From NCBI RefSeq assembly GCF_021134715.1, contig NC_060026.1, forward strand, positions 12,949,001 to 13,013,000: a stretch of DNA of 64,000 bases. The letters run 5' to 3'. The number at the start of each line of letters is the position of its first letter. The stretch's first letter is position 1. Below the pieces are notes generated by a model. That model worked only from the letters and a program-made list of their open reading frames with translations. It was not told the DNA's origin and made no database searches. Origin of the DNA: Daphnia pulex. Taxonomy: Eukaryota; Arthropoda; Branchiopoda; Diplostraca; Daphniidae. A program made the position numbers and the translations under genes. Shown piece after piece: positions 35,417 to 47,590 of this stretch.

Positions 35417-36129
35417 TAGTGCGGAAGGATTCCGCCCCTTTTTTCATAGACAAAGACAAACAAAGTGAGCGAAAGAACAATGGGACAGAAAGGAAGAAAG
35501 AAAAACAAATGATCATGATCAAATAATGTCACTTTTCCCGCAATAAGGTGTTTAGTAAATCACCTTGAAACAAAAATCACATCAAACAAAGCTTTTTCGG
35601 CCTTGTAACTTTGCCTCTATATACTTTAATCGACTTTGATCAAGTAAAAGAAAACCCAAAATCATTTTTGTGTAGTTTGATTATTTCATGCGCTTAAAAT
35701 AACACTCAAAACACACTATAATTATATTCAATCAACAATTTTTGTAAATTACCATTTCCCTATGATTTGGGCATTGGGCTTTCTGCACGTCGTAGGACAT
35801 GATTGAATTTTAATTTGCATGTCGTTTATTCAGAATTCGACGCAAATAATTTTTTTTTCATACAATCCCAAAACGTTCCACCAAAAAGTCCAAAAGAGAA
35901 GTTAATAATCATAATAAAATTATGTCAAAGAATATAAAATTTGAAATGTACGGTGGATAGAATATAAATAATTAAGAATAAGAAAACCGGCCAGGAAATA
36001 AAAGAGCCCGTAAAAATGTGAGTGGACTGGAATTTCTTGCGTTGGAAAAATTGGGAATTATCAGCACGCGGGTTTTAGACAGCACCCATAGAACTGTGTG
36101 GTCCGGTCTTATGATTCATCGGATGGTGT
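35417..36129. repeat. R1 copy and shared 3' flank of cluster gene 7
   Basis: GCGGAAGGATTCCGCCCCTTTTTT starts an R1 copy most like 25285-25480. The TTTGCATGTCGTTTATTCAGAATT block follows at about 35815. The last 120 bases before the gene lack landmarks. Confidence 0.55.
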
Positions 36130-38079
36130 TTAGCTATTCATGTAGGTATTAATCCAGTTCCTGAAAAATGCCACACTCGCGTAAACGCCAGCAAAGTTTG
36201 GTTTCGCACAGCCTTGTTCATAGTAAATGATTAAAAACAAAGGTATAATTTATGTTTCTTCTAAGAGAAAGTTTAGGCGCTAATCAATATTTTGCACGTG
36301 GCGTAGAGGACTTTAAAAAAATTGCAAAGAATGAAACATTCATTTGGTTATAGCTTACCATTTCCAAAGCTGGTGATGCCGACTTGGGTCCATGCAGTAG
36401 TAGAACCAGCTTGGACGACAATTGGACCTCCACTGTCACCCTACATAAATGAAAATAATTTACTTTCTTAAAAACTTGTTATCCAATACCTGCAGAGTAG
36501 GTATATATAAAATATCACTAGTTCGTAATTTCTATGGTTTTGCAATTTTGAATTATATATAGACGTGAATGTACTTGGCATGTGTCTCTTCCATCAGCAC
36601 TTGCGCAGAGTTGCTGATTTGTTATTTCCATTTCCACACCACCTACGGCATATTGCGTCTTACAATCTGCATTAGGAATAATTTGGACGGTAGCTTGCTT
36701 AAGTACATCGGGTGGAATTGTATCTAGAGTAAAAAGAATGGATGTGGTACCGATACAATTATTAAAGCGATTAAAGCACTAATCAACTGATCGGAATTTC
36801 TTTACCATTTTCATTTTCTCTTCCCCATCCCATAATGGCCGCATCTTTGCCGGCGAATTGATCGACGGCGGAACTGGCTCGTGGCAAGCAAACGGGCGAA
36901 ACGGCAGCCGAGTAAACGATGGGTGGGTCTATCGTCAAGACGGCAACGTCGTTTTGCTTCACCGTCCACAAAAATGAAATGATAACAATGCAAAACAAAG
37001 GATTAATTATTTACAAAGTGTTCGAAGGTGATTGAACATGACTATATAAAACGACAATTGCGAGTTAAATATTAATAGTATAAGGTGTTAACTTCTTCCC
37101 GTAGTAATATTAGGCTATTGACAGACGGCGATACTCACATTTGTGTTGGCATTGTATGCAATGTGGTAGACAACGCGACTAACCCTCCTCGTGTGATCTG
37201 CGTCGTTTCCTGTTTGGTTGTGCATGCCAAGATTCACAGTCATTGTCGAAATGTTGAACGCAGACATTCTAAAAGAATCGCAACCAGAAATGAATGAAAA
37301 TAAACTCAACCAACCAATAGATTTGACCTGTCTCAAAATGAATTGTCTTAGCCTACTTTTCCACGCAATGGGCCGCTGTAAGGATTCTCGTCGGTGAAAT
37401 GATGGATCCTCCGCAAAACACAGAACTTCTTCCGGCAATCCTCAGACCCGCCTGGAATATGAGAATTCAACAACAAGCAATCCATAATTCGTCACTGCGT
37501 CGTAATAGCCTATGTTACATTTTCATCAACTTATTCGTTATTACGATAAACGGCCAAGAATTCGGGATAGCTTCGGATCCACCGACGATAGCAGCAACTG
37601 GTAGAGAACGTTGAGGTGGTGAAGGAGGTCCGACACCGCAGTTAATTTTCTGCTGCTTAGATTCAGAGGAAGTTGCTGCAACATCTTCGACATCAGGGAC
37701 ACTGCTGCTCGCCGGCTGCTGGTAGAGAGGATACGGCCAAAACGGAAAGTTTGAGTATGGCTGGGACAAGAGGATGGTGTACGGATTGACTGCGTACATC
37801 ATCGGGATCGGCGCAGGATTTGCGAAATTTCGATTCGCGAAGGTGCTGGGTCTCACATCGTCAACTGCATCAAATAATTGGTAATTGACAAAGGATGCTT
37901 AACATTGTTACATATCTCTTAAATTCTAGAAAATAAAGGGTCACACCTTCAATGACGACGGCATCGTTCGTTCGATAAATGCGACTGCTGACTGGGCAGA
38001 TGGAGAACAGGAGAAGATGAACGGAAGCAGCGAAGAAGAAAATTGCTAAATGCGGGAGTCGTGACATTCTCATCTTCAT
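36130..38079 (-). CDS. Trypsin-like serine protease, complete (cluster gene 7)
   Basis: Exons are at about 38079-37947, 37866-37543, 37452-37353, 37270-37139, 36955-36807, 36723-36575, 36442-36358 and 36213-36130. The start is MKMRMSRLPH, with a Met farther upstream (38097) as a less likely alternative. It has a signal peptide and an aromatic/proline segment (NPYTILLSQPYSNFPFWPYP). The activation position is Ala (VAAIVGG) instead of the usual Gly. AAHC, NDVAVL and GDSGGP are intact, with KRDTC-like GRDTC before GDSGG giving the S1 Asp. Exon 4 is a few codons shorter than its paralogues around HNQTGND, which also forms an N-glycosylation site. Exon 8 groups with cluster gene 1 (Cys-Ala-...-Phe-Ala-Gly-Val-Tyr). 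Predicted active. Confidence 0.87.
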
Positions 38080-38287
38080 AGAGCAATTTATCTGCACAGT
38101 CGGTTAATAAATTATTAAACAAATCAATTGCGTAATGCTTGAATTCGAATTATTAGGGCATTAATGGATATATTACCTTCGTGATCCTGAACGAAGTGCA
38201 AATTATACCTCGAAGGAGCCTATAGTTTTTCTCGTCTCTCAGCTCTCAAGTCTTCTCGAGATCTGTAAATTTTCTCCTCTTGTCGCC

Positions 38288-38318
38288 CTCTTTTTATTGC
38301 GGGATTGCGGACGTTGGA
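38288..38318 (-). promoter_or_regulatory. Truncated core promoter of cluster gene 7
   Basis: The TATA-like AATAAAAAGAG and the CAACGTCCGCAAT part match the other genes, but the upstream GGGCGTTTTCC element is replaced by unrelated sequence (GAAATGATTTCATC on the minus strand). The similarity to cluster gene 4 breaks exactly inside the motif. Confidence 0.6.
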
Positions 38319-38539
38319 TGAAATCATTTCACATCTATTAATACGAAAGACAACTCCCAGGTGGGTTAATAAACAGAAGTTGCAGCAAAAAAACATAGTC
38401 CGCCCGGCCACTTGTTTATGCACAGGACACACAGGACCATTTGTCTTGTGAAAGCATTGTGTTTTGAAATATTTAACAGGGTTCAGCTTAGAAGAAAATC
38501 TTGCCTTTCTTTTGAAATTAAGATTATAACTTTATACAC

Positions 38540-38650
38540 TTTGTGTGGCAAGTGTGTGTCTGGTGTGTCGCAAGTGTCTGTGTGTCACAAAAGTGTCTGC
38601 TTGTGTCACAATTGTCTGTCTTGTGTGTCTGCAGTGATTGTGTGATTGTA
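38540..38650. repeat. Degenerate TGTGTC minisatellite
   Basis: Variants of AGTGTCTGTGTGTCACAA recur about five times with spacing near 20 bases. It is unrelated to neighbouring coding sequence, and frames through it on both strands are repetitive (Cys/Val/Ser or His/Thr-rich) and not credible genes. Confidence 0.6.
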
Positions 38651-39027
38651 GGTTGTTTTGTGTTTGAATTTAAAAAACGACGAGAAATTAGTAAATTGCC
38701 AGTCAGCAAGTCATTTTTATTAAGCTTAAATCTATTGTAACAGGTGTCTAATTGGTGATAAATTATTGGTGGAAATTATACAAAGAAGTAGCTTGAAAAG
38801 TAGCTGGTGGTGACTCAAACTTTTTTTTGCTGACGGTAACTACAACATAAAGGTTTTAAAAGTAAGTCTGTGCTTTTCCATACTGAACAGTATAAGTCAT
38901 TAATTGTGTCTATGTGAACGCTTTCCTGGCCTCCTAGAATCCTCAATCTTCTCACCTTTGCCCTTCGATTTACACTTTCTTTGTACATTTGAGAAGCTAA
39001 AAACTTTCAGCAGACATTTTAAATTTT

Positions 39028-39130
39028 CCCCACCCTATTCGATGGCTTATTGCCAACGAATTGATCGATTGCACTGTAAGGGGGCAACGGACAGAAATCA
39101 GGTACAATGACCTTCTTCAAGACGATAGTT
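39028..39130 (-). pseudogene. Exon-5-like relic in spacer
   Basis: Nearly identical to 24288-24390 (CCCCACCCTATTCGATGGCT, TTGCCAACGAATTGAT, GGGGGCAACGGACAGA), including the upstream flank from about 38955. The close match between two spacers 14 kb apart suggests a recent duplication of spacer DNA. Confidence 0.4.
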
Positions 39131-39876
39131 AACTTTAAAATTTTCCGAAAACTACATGGGACTAACAAAGACAACGTCAACAGAGTCGAAAGTTTTCGCG
39201 ACGAAAAATTCTCGGAAAAATTTTCAGACAGTGAGTGAATTTTTCACACAAGTTTCCAGGTTTCCCTTGACCATTTAGAGTTCAAACCAAAATCATAGAA
39301 ATTTTCTGTACGTACTAATGAAGCTACTGATGCGAATAAATCGCGGGGAAAAGAATCTATCCGGCAGACGGTATCCAGCTTAAGCGGAATTGTTCGTCGT
39401 CCATTCACTTATTGTTGAAACTCGAGAATAATTCGTCAGTTTAACCGGGAAATTTGAAGGTTATTAAGAACTCGTATGGTGGTTACCTCCTTTCTCAACT
39501 GCTAGCTGTTGTCGTGGCTCACCATATGTGTGCAAAGCGAAGAGGATAAAGTAAAAAGTTGATTTGATTTAGATGTATATTTCCAATCCTTGTTAGGCGT
39601 GCACAACACTGGGGATAGGAGTTCAAACATAACAACCAACATTCCCTAATATTCAAACATGATCTGTGCCAGTTATTCTCTGTAAAACATTTAAAACAGA
39701 AACTGTTTTATGTGAAATTATGGACAAATTAAGTCGAATATAGGAGGAAAAACTATGTGCGTTTGTTGAAAAAAAAGTAATGATTATAGTTGATTGAATA
39801 TTAAAACCTTATTCAATTTTCAAAATTGAAACTGGTTGACTCGAATGTTTGATCCTCAAAAATTGAATTTTCATTT

Positions 39877-40920
39877 TTAAATTCTAAACTGTCTAAAGTT
39901 CATATTGTTAGGTTTCAACAAATCGTCGAATTTTGGAAAGCCACCGCTAGTTTTGAAAAATTCCTCACTGGATCCTTTGTAGCTGTCTGGATAGCTCGGC
40001 TTCTCGTTGTAAGACGTAGGATATTCCGGCTCGGCCGCTGGAGAATAAGGAGCTTCGCCGTATGCCGGAGCAGGTGAGTACTCCTGTGGCTTGTAAGAAG
40101 GAATTTCGCTATAAGTAGGAGGAGAATATGAAGGAGCTTCGTAAGCTGGAGGGCTGTATTCTTCTGGTTGGTAAGCTGCTGGAGCCTCTGGGTAATAGGA
40201 AGGAGAGTACGACGGAGCTTCGTAACTCGGGACGTATGGAGGAGAGTAAGGAGCTTCAGTATAAGCGGTAGGGCTGTATGAAGGTGGGTTGTAAGAAGGT
40301 GGGCTGTAAGATGGTGGGCTGTATGAAGGTGGGCTGTATTCAGAGGGACTGTATTCAGAAGGACTGTAAGAAGGAGGGCTATAGGATGGAGAGTTGTATT
40401 CTGGACTGTAAGTCTGTTGATTGTAGGATGGCTCTGGTTTGCTGTACGCTGGAGCTTTGTAATTTCCCTTGGGGGCTCCGTACTGGGCTTTGGGGTGGTG
40501 TGGCTTGGGAGCACCGTACTGGGGTTTGGGGGTGACGTGATGCGCTTTAGGAGCTCCGTATTGAGGTTTAGGTGTTGCGTAGCTATGCTTTTGCTTCTTG
40601 TTTTTGTTCAGCCCGAAAATTCTGCCCTCCTGATCCGGTTTGACGTTAGAACGCGCCTCCGTCATGTTCCCGGAACCGGAATTCGACCTCTGTTCAACTG
40701 TTTTCCCCTTGGTCTCCGCTGCAAACCCGACAACTGCGAGCGCTAGCAGAGACAGCAGGATGAAGGCAAAGATCTGTAAAGAGCGTAAATTACTCTTAGG
40801 ACTTCATCAATTTTTTAAAATCTGAATTATTAGTTACCGGCTGACAAATGGATACATTTTCGAAACATTCGCATTCAAAAGAAACAATTGAAAAAAAAAA
40901 ATTACCTTTGATGTTTTCAT
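39877..40920 (-). CDS. Tyr/Pro-rich secreted repeat protein 1
   Basis: Two exons, 40920-40906 (MKTSK) and 40773-39877, give 303 aa. A strong signal peptide ([16 protein letters not shown]) ends near residue 24. Then come a hydrophilic region with RIFG and a Lys-rich stretch, YGAPK/TPKPQ repeats, and a long tract of YSPP(S/A) units mixed with Tyr-Ser-Glu and Glu-Ala-Pro-Tyr units. The C-terminus ends FRQFRI. There are no cysteines and no chitin-binding RR motif that I can see. Tyr/Pro-rich repeats of this kind occur in arthropod cuticle, cement and silk-like proteins, where Tyr can be cross-linked; an extracellular structural role is inferred. It is the most diverged of three tandem paralogues. 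Confidence 0.85.
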
Positions 40921-41016
40921 GGCGATTGCAAGAGTTGGTATCCTAGTAGTAGAAGAAGCTACGTTGAAGTGAAGCTCGAGAACGTCACTGATGCCAATTT
41001 GAGGAAAATGAATCCA

Positions 41017-41023
41017 ATTTATA
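41017..41023 (-). promoter_or_regulatory. TATA box of Tyr/Pro-rich gene 1
   Basis: Minus-strand TATAAAT is about 100 bases before the start codon. The downstream 5' UTR (TGATGCCAATTTGAGG..., GAAGTGAAGCTCGAGAAC in complement) is shared with the two paralogues. Confidence 0.6.
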
Positions 41024-41029
41024 CTAGAG

Positions 41030-44009
41030 CTAGTAGTACAACTGATGTAAGCTCCGCCTAACTATAAGCATAAGCCGCGATCGTGCGCCCATCTTCACCA
41101 GCCCTTTCTGTGTGTCTTGTTTTGCTTTCCCGCAGGAGATCAGATGTTATGCGTGGTTTGAGCTACTAACCCGGCCTCTCTGCTGTCGCCGTTTCATTTT
41201 CTCTGCGCTGCGGCTTTTCTTCACCGAACAAAAATTGCGGGTCTAGACGTTGATCGATCTTTGAATTGGCGAAAATGAACCGCAGATATGCACGGAAATG
41301 TGTGAAGGTATTCGGAGCATCTCCAATTCGAATAGAGTCATTCGTTCCGCTGGATGAGAAAACTCAATCGCCATTGGAGAAAGTGCTGGCATTTCATTAT
41401 TCGTGTAGGCGCGTCGTATAGGCTTTCACTACTATGCCTTATAGTCTCATGTCTGACTAATTTTTTGGGGAAATTAATCTGATTACCTTAATGTTATTTC
41501 AGGCTTCTTATTACACCGCATGATCTCTTCCCTGGAACTATACAAACCCGGCCTGCATATGAAACCGAGGGAATTGCGGTTGCAATGGAAACGCTGATTC
41601 TCCGCAGTCGACAATTTGCTTGAATCTATACCTGAATAAGTATAGCTTATACACATCTTTAACTACGTTAACTAGCTGTTACGTTCAGCGTTGTCAATCA
41701 GTATGTTGAATTTTCTGTCGACAATTTTCACAGCGGTAAAAGGCGGTAAAAGATTACAGTTAACAAGCTGAAAGTTGTGGAACACGAAAGAAAAGCGGTT
41801 TCAGCCATAAGGAGTTTAAATGAATCACCTTGAATTCAAAAAGGTGCACAAAATAATACACGCCCTTCCGGATTGTTGATTTAAAAAAACAAAAACAGCT
41901 GTGACTAAAATCTAACGACTTATTAGTAAACAGCAAAAACCTAACCAACACGAAGAAAACTGCCGTTGCAAATATTTCCTCTTGCTTTTTTTTCCCTGGG
42001 TGAATTATTATGTCAGTTATATTCTATTTTTGAATTTAGGTCTTCACAATATGGAACAGCTTGCGGGCGAAAGCAGTCACAAATAACACGACGAAAGGAG
42101 AATAACCGGTGAGTTATGAAACTTTCTATACATCGGTCTAACACAACGGCGGTTACGTTGTTTCGGTCATAATTATCTGTTAACCTGTTAAGATGATTTT
42201 AATTTTTGTTTTCTAATACTGTCTAGACGGTACTTCAATAATCGCTGCAAAATCTTCCTTGTCATTCCAAGGGCTTTCAGAACGCAAAAGAATTAAGGGC
42301 AAATATCCCATGATGACTTTGACGTGGAAAACATTTCATGGAATTTGTGCTTGCAATAAACGTCTTCAAGTTGCGAAACATGGCGAAAGAAAAATTAATT
42401 AAAGGCAAAATTAATTAAAATTATCTTTTTCTAAAAAATTTCCTCGTTTTGATATTTAATTTTAATTTTGGGTTAATGACCTTTCAGTATTTGAAATACC
42501 CATTTGCGACGAAAGGTGGGCGTTGTAAGAACAAAAATATCTTCCGGCCAGACGACATTTTGCTGTAAATCACCCCACAGGTTCATTAAAGTTAATCAAA
42601 GTTAATTGACTTTAAAGTAATGATCTAATTTCGTCTGTGATTCCACCTTCAGGGCATCAGTCAAAGTCTTGTGTTTTGCGACACGAACCAACCCAAATTA
42701 TTTGCGAGTTATTAGTTGGAAACCATTCGCTAATTTTAGCAACCCTTCGTTTACCAGCGTTGACGTGCTCATTTATATCTCACCCGTGTTTAGTGGGAGT
42801 AAAGGAACTGCTCCACAGTTGAAGGTTCCACGCCATAGATCAGGATCTGGAGAAAACCATTCCTTCGACAATTCAGCCGCCAACACGCCGGACTACGAGC
42901 TACAAGGATTAGCTTTGTGCGCACCAAATTGTGTGGTCCTTCACGACAAATGCACCATCGACCCATATGCTCCAATGTTGGCGTTTTGGGGTTATTGCCT
43001 TCGCTAGCCGGCCGGACAGACAGTTGGTAAGTCAAGTCGTCCAAACTTCCTTTTGATGTAAATTATAAACGGCAGTTATGCCAGACAGCCATTTCGCTGA
43101 GGTCGGTGGTTAGTATAGAACCGTAAATGGCCATCACCGCCAAACATGTTGCATTGCGTCATCGTTTGACATCTGTCGACATCTTCCGTCGCACATGTTA
43201 TTTGAGACTAACTTTCATTCCGAATTCGGTTGGCATCAATTTCCACGAGCAATTAAAACCGGGTTGCTCTTTTCCGACGGAAGGTGGTTTTTGCGGAATA
43301 CTTTCGCCACAAGAAAAAATATCTTTTTTATTTTATTCTATTTTTTTTATGAAATGGTTTTGGGTTCTTCATCGGCGTACTCTAAGACCCAATTGGTACG
43401 GCACTTACCGTCACCAACTTCTGTGGAATTTTCTCCGCCATGGTGACGTCTTAGAAGTTTTTATCAAATGTAATATTGGCCGCGGGAAAACAATTAATTC
43501 ACTAGCGGGATAAGAGATTGATGGTGATGGTTCATCCCGTTAACTTCAGCCGGATGTAACTCTTATTCGGTTATTCTGGTGTAGTCTAGCGCTTCCTTTG
43601 AGCTTGCGGGGTTTAAATTTTTCTTGTTCCGTTTCCTTCTTCATACCAAGTCAACCTGACGAGTAATTTAATACTAAGAGTCTTAATTTAAAACAATAAC
43701 AGAACAAAATTTAAACTTAATTCTTAAATCGTTAAAAAGTATTAGATCAAGCGTTTACTTCAAAGAGATAAAGAAAATGATAAAAGCAGGTTTTGATTTC
43801 GATATATATTTTGCAATGCACGCAAGGTGTGTTCAACACGGAAGAAATAACATAACAAATGAAGTCATCTTATATTTAACATTATTCATACTATCTTTAC
43901 TGTCTGCGACTGTCGGAAGGGAAATATTTAATCTTTCAGTTTTTCGAAAAATTGAAAGTGAATTGACTTAAATTAATAGAAATTGTTAATTGCATCATAA
44001 TTTCAGCTC
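41030..44009. other. Spacer between structural-protein genes 1 and 2
   Basis: No supported gene. Blocks at about 41090-41420, 42290-42370 and 43230-43320 recur near 49000-49390, 45860-45900 and 45985-46070, so the spacers were duplicated with the genes. Open frames of 112 and 128 codons (42669, 43127) lack signal peptides, domains and splice context and fall on these shared blocks. Confidence 0.45.
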
Positions 44010-45259
44010 TTAAAATTTAAACTGTTGAAAGTTAAAGTCGTTAGGTTTTAAAAAGTCCCCAAATTCGGCGAAATTATAAACATTTTCATTGGGACCTTTG
44101 TTGCTTTCTGGGTAGTTTGGATCCTGGTTGTAAGGTGTAGGATGTTCAGGCTCGGCCGGTGGAGAATAAGGAGCTTCTTCGTATGCCGGAGGTGAGTAAT
44201 CCTGTGGTTTGTAGGCAGGAGCTTCGGAATCAGCAGCAGCTTCGTAGTTTGGTGACTGCGGTGGTGGATAAGGAGCCTCAGTGCTGTGAACTGGTGGGCT
44301 GTATTCCTCTGGTTGTTGGTAAGCAGGAGCCTCTGGGTAAACGGAAGGCGCCGGAGCTTTGTAACTGGGGACGTATGAAGGAGAGTAAGGAGCTTCAGTG
44401 TAAACGGGAGCTGGAGGGCTGTAAGAAGGTGGGCTGTAAGATGGTGGGCTGTAAGAAGGTGGGCTATAATCAGGGGGGCTATAAGCAGGGGGGCTATAAG
44501 CAGGGGGACTGTAAGATGGTGGACTGTATTCAGATTGGCTATAATCAGGGGAGCTGTAGGAAGGCGGATTGTATGCAGGCGGACTGTATGCAGGCGGACT
44601 ATATGCAGGCGGACTATATGCAGGAGTAGTATAGGCGGGAGGGCTATAAGCTGGGGGGCTGTATGCAGGTGGGCTATAGGATGGAGGGCTGTATGCAGGT
44701 GGGCTATAGGACGGAGGGCTATATTCTGATGGACTGTAAGCCTGTTGATTGTAGGATGGCTCTGGTTTGCTGTACGCTGGAGCTTTGTAATTTGGCTTAG
44801 GTGTTTCGTACTGGGCTTTTGGGGCTTCGTATTGTGCCTTTGGAGCGCCATACTGAGCCTTAGGAGCACCGTACTGGGCTTTGGGAGCACCGTATTGAGC
44901 TTTAGGAGCACCATACTGTGATTTTGGCGCTCCGTAGCTTGGTTTCTTCTTATGTTTGTCAGATTTTAAAAACCCGAAAATTCTGCTCTCCTGATCCTGT
45001 TGTCCGCTACTGCGCACATATGTCAAGTTCCTCAAACCAACATTCGACTTTTGTTCAACTTTTTTTCCAGTGGTCTCAGCCGCTAAATTGCCATCGAACC
45101 CGACAACTGCAAGTGCCAGCAGTGACAGCAGGATAGAGGCAAAGATCTGTACAGCGTAATCAAATCAAATGATCGACAGAATGAATTATTTTCTGAAAAT
45201 TATTTCCGCGATTGAAACTGAATGAAGCAAAAATTTACCTTTGATGTTCCGTGTCTCAT
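44010..45259 (-). CDS. Tyr/Pro-rich secreted repeat protein 2
   Basis: Exons 45259-45239 (MRHGTSK) and 45146-44010 give 385 aa. The signal peptide ([16 protein letters not shown]) is followed by [11 protein letters not shown] with an N-glycosylation site, the conserved RIFGF...[12 protein letters not shown] box, seven or so [14 protein letters not shown] units, and a run of more than twenty YSPPA/S units with variants ([15 protein letters not shown]). The C-terminal part is Glu/Pro/Ala-rich and ends [11 protein letters not shown]. The terminal FxxFLxPNxFxFQQFK motif is shared with gene 3. Probably an extracellular structural protein; Tyr-rich repeats suit oxidative cross-linking. Confidence 0.87.
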
Positions 45260-45390
45260 GTTGATTAGGATGTAAGTTTTCTTAATAGTAAATGTTGTAC
45301 TTAATTTCTTTCACGAAGAAGCTACACTGAAGTGAAGCTCGAGAACTTGAGACGAGAACACTGATGCAAATTTGAGAAGAATGACTCCAA

Positions 45391-45396
45391 TTTATA
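45391..45396 (-). promoter_or_regulatory. TATA box of Tyr/Pro-rich gene 2
   Basis: Minus-strand TATAAA in GATATAAATTGG, about 135 bases before the start codon. The whole 5' region is nearly identical to that of gene 3 (48931-48936). Confidence 0.6.
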
Positions 45397-45399
45397 TCA

Positions 45400-47590
45400 G
45401 TAGATAAACTCCGCCTTCCTTGAAACAAGCCGTTGCCCATCTTCGAAAGCTCATCCTACGTTTTAGATTCGCGTGACGTTTGTCTGACTTTCCCACTTCG
45501 TGCATTGTGGCCAACACCAAAAGCTGCTTAATCCCGTTGCATGTCTCCAAAGTACCGGTGCAAAAGAACTTCAAAAAGTGCTTCACGATTTTGAGATCAA
45601 AATTCATATCGAATGTAACGAAAGATTTCTTCCGTGTTGCCCATCCTGGACATTTACAATTTAAAACGTTCAGGACAGGAATCGCGTGCGGAAAGTATAA
45701 CTATGTGAGGTTCCGTTAACCTTATACTTCGTTCCGAGAAATATTTCCACATCAGTCAAACTTGTTTTTGAATAGTGGTAGCCGTCCCATACTCTTGACT
45801 CCCATTTTTATTCTGTTAACTTGTACGTTAGTAATAATTACCGATTGTACAACTGACGACTTTGACTTGGAAAACTATTTCGTGGAATTTATAGAAATGG
45901 AAATATTTCTCCGATTGGACTCACTAAAGGGAAGTACCTCTGAGTTTGGCTGTCGTTGTTTTTTTTGTTTTTTTGTGGCATCATTTGCCATGGAAAATAA
46001 AACCGGGTTGCTATTTGCCGACGGAACGCGGTTTTTTAATTAACACAGAATATACTTTAGCCCCAAGAAACGGCAGAATTTTTGACGAATATATAACCTG
46101 GGCCAAATTTTATTTGATTTAGGTTAAAATGACTTTTGGCAAATGTAATTTCTGCCGCAGGAATATTAACGTTAAACTCACAAACGGAACACGCGAGTAA
46201 TTGAACTTTTCAGGACCATTGAAAGTTACTGTAAAATTGTACTGAATTGTTATTGGTCAGTATCCAATAAGGGCATAACATCAGAAACAGAAAAATCTCT
46301 TTTAAATTTTATTCATTTAGCAAAAACTTTGTGAGCAGTTTTAAATCAACCCTCAAAAACATTTTGTCTTATTGCCTTTGCATTTGCATTAATGCTCGAG
46401 TTCCGGAGAGCTCAATTTACTCAGAAATGGTTCCTTGAGGGTAGGTAGCACATACGGACGAAGTGGAACAAGGAAATTACGAAAACCAAGTTCTCGGAAC
46501 ACTTGGAATTCATAATGTTATTTATTTATTTTTTTTTATCTGCTCAGAAATGAGTTGTTCAATTGAGTATTTGCATATTAGCAATGAGTACGTCTTTTCA
46601 GTTTTAATTACAGTTTTAAATTAAATCGGGGGAAATTAAGGTTTGGGACAAACTCGAATGAAGTTTTATTTGTTGATTACAGTGCCGGTCCACTTATGCG
46701 ACCACTTGGTGCAGCGGTCGTATAATTGGATGGTCGCATAACCGGCCAAATGAATTAGTAGTAAGTAGAAGGTGATGACTGAATCTTAGTAACACTTTGC
46801 TTAAAGAAAACAAATTGTTACGACTGACGAAATTCATCTTTGTTCGAAAAAGTCCAACCCTTTTTAAATAATGAAGGTCAATGACGATTTAATAACAAAA
46901 TACCTCGAAATGGATTAAAATAATCCAAGTCGCGGCATGTTTATCGACAGAAAAGTTTGAACTAGGGGAATCTCGCGCCAGAAAGTGGTGCAAGCAAAAG
47001 GGTGGTCGTATACCTGGATTGGCCGTATGGGCAGGCGGTCTGATAAGTGGACCAGCACTGTAACGATAATCACTCCACTTCAGACACAAATGTACAGTCC
47101 TTCGGTTATTTCAGTCAATTACATCCTTGGTGGATTAATTCGAATTTTGCTTGCTCTATTTCATTCTTCAATTCTTCATGACAAGTCACCCTGATAAGTA
47201 ATGAAGTCGTTAAAGTTTTGCTCAAGCGTTTGCTTTGTAGAGATAAAGAAAATGATAAAAGCAGATTTTGATTTCGATATATATTTCCAATGCACGCAAG
47301 GTGTGTTCAACACGGGAGAAATAACATAACAAATGAAGTCATCTGATATTTAACATTATTGATACTATCTTTTCAGCTCTAGACAATTTTGATGCGTCAG
47401 CTGTTTTATGTAGACTGAAGTACGAATTATGTTGAATACGACGAGGGAACTGGATAATTTAAAAATTGTGCTTTTGATGATAAAGGAAAATGGTGAAATT
47501 AATTCAGATTTAATCTTTCAATTTTTCGAAAATTGAAAGTGAATTGACTTAAATGAGTAGAAATTATAACTCGCATTAGGATCTCACCTC
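45400..47590. other. Spacer between structural-protein genes 2 and 3
   Basis: No gene is seen. The part at 47228-47545 is a close copy of 43755-43985, each lying just 3' of its gene; the 47 kb copy has an extra insertion of about 100 bases with CTAGACAATTTTGATGCGTC. Confidence 0.45.

Larger units (their letters stand above)
38319..39876. other. Spacer between protease array and structural-protein genes
   Basis: It contains the TGTGTC-rich repeat at 38540-38650 and the exon-5-like relic at 39028-39130. The sequence near 39430-39480 (CCGGGAAAT...AGGTTATTAA) resembles 11905-11940. No gene is seen. Confidence 0.4.

Noticed and set aside
42669-43513. Frames of 112 and 128 codons between structural-protein genes 1 and 2
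   Set aside because: They overlap spacer blocks that recur near 46 kb without keeping a frame, and have no signal peptide or domain.
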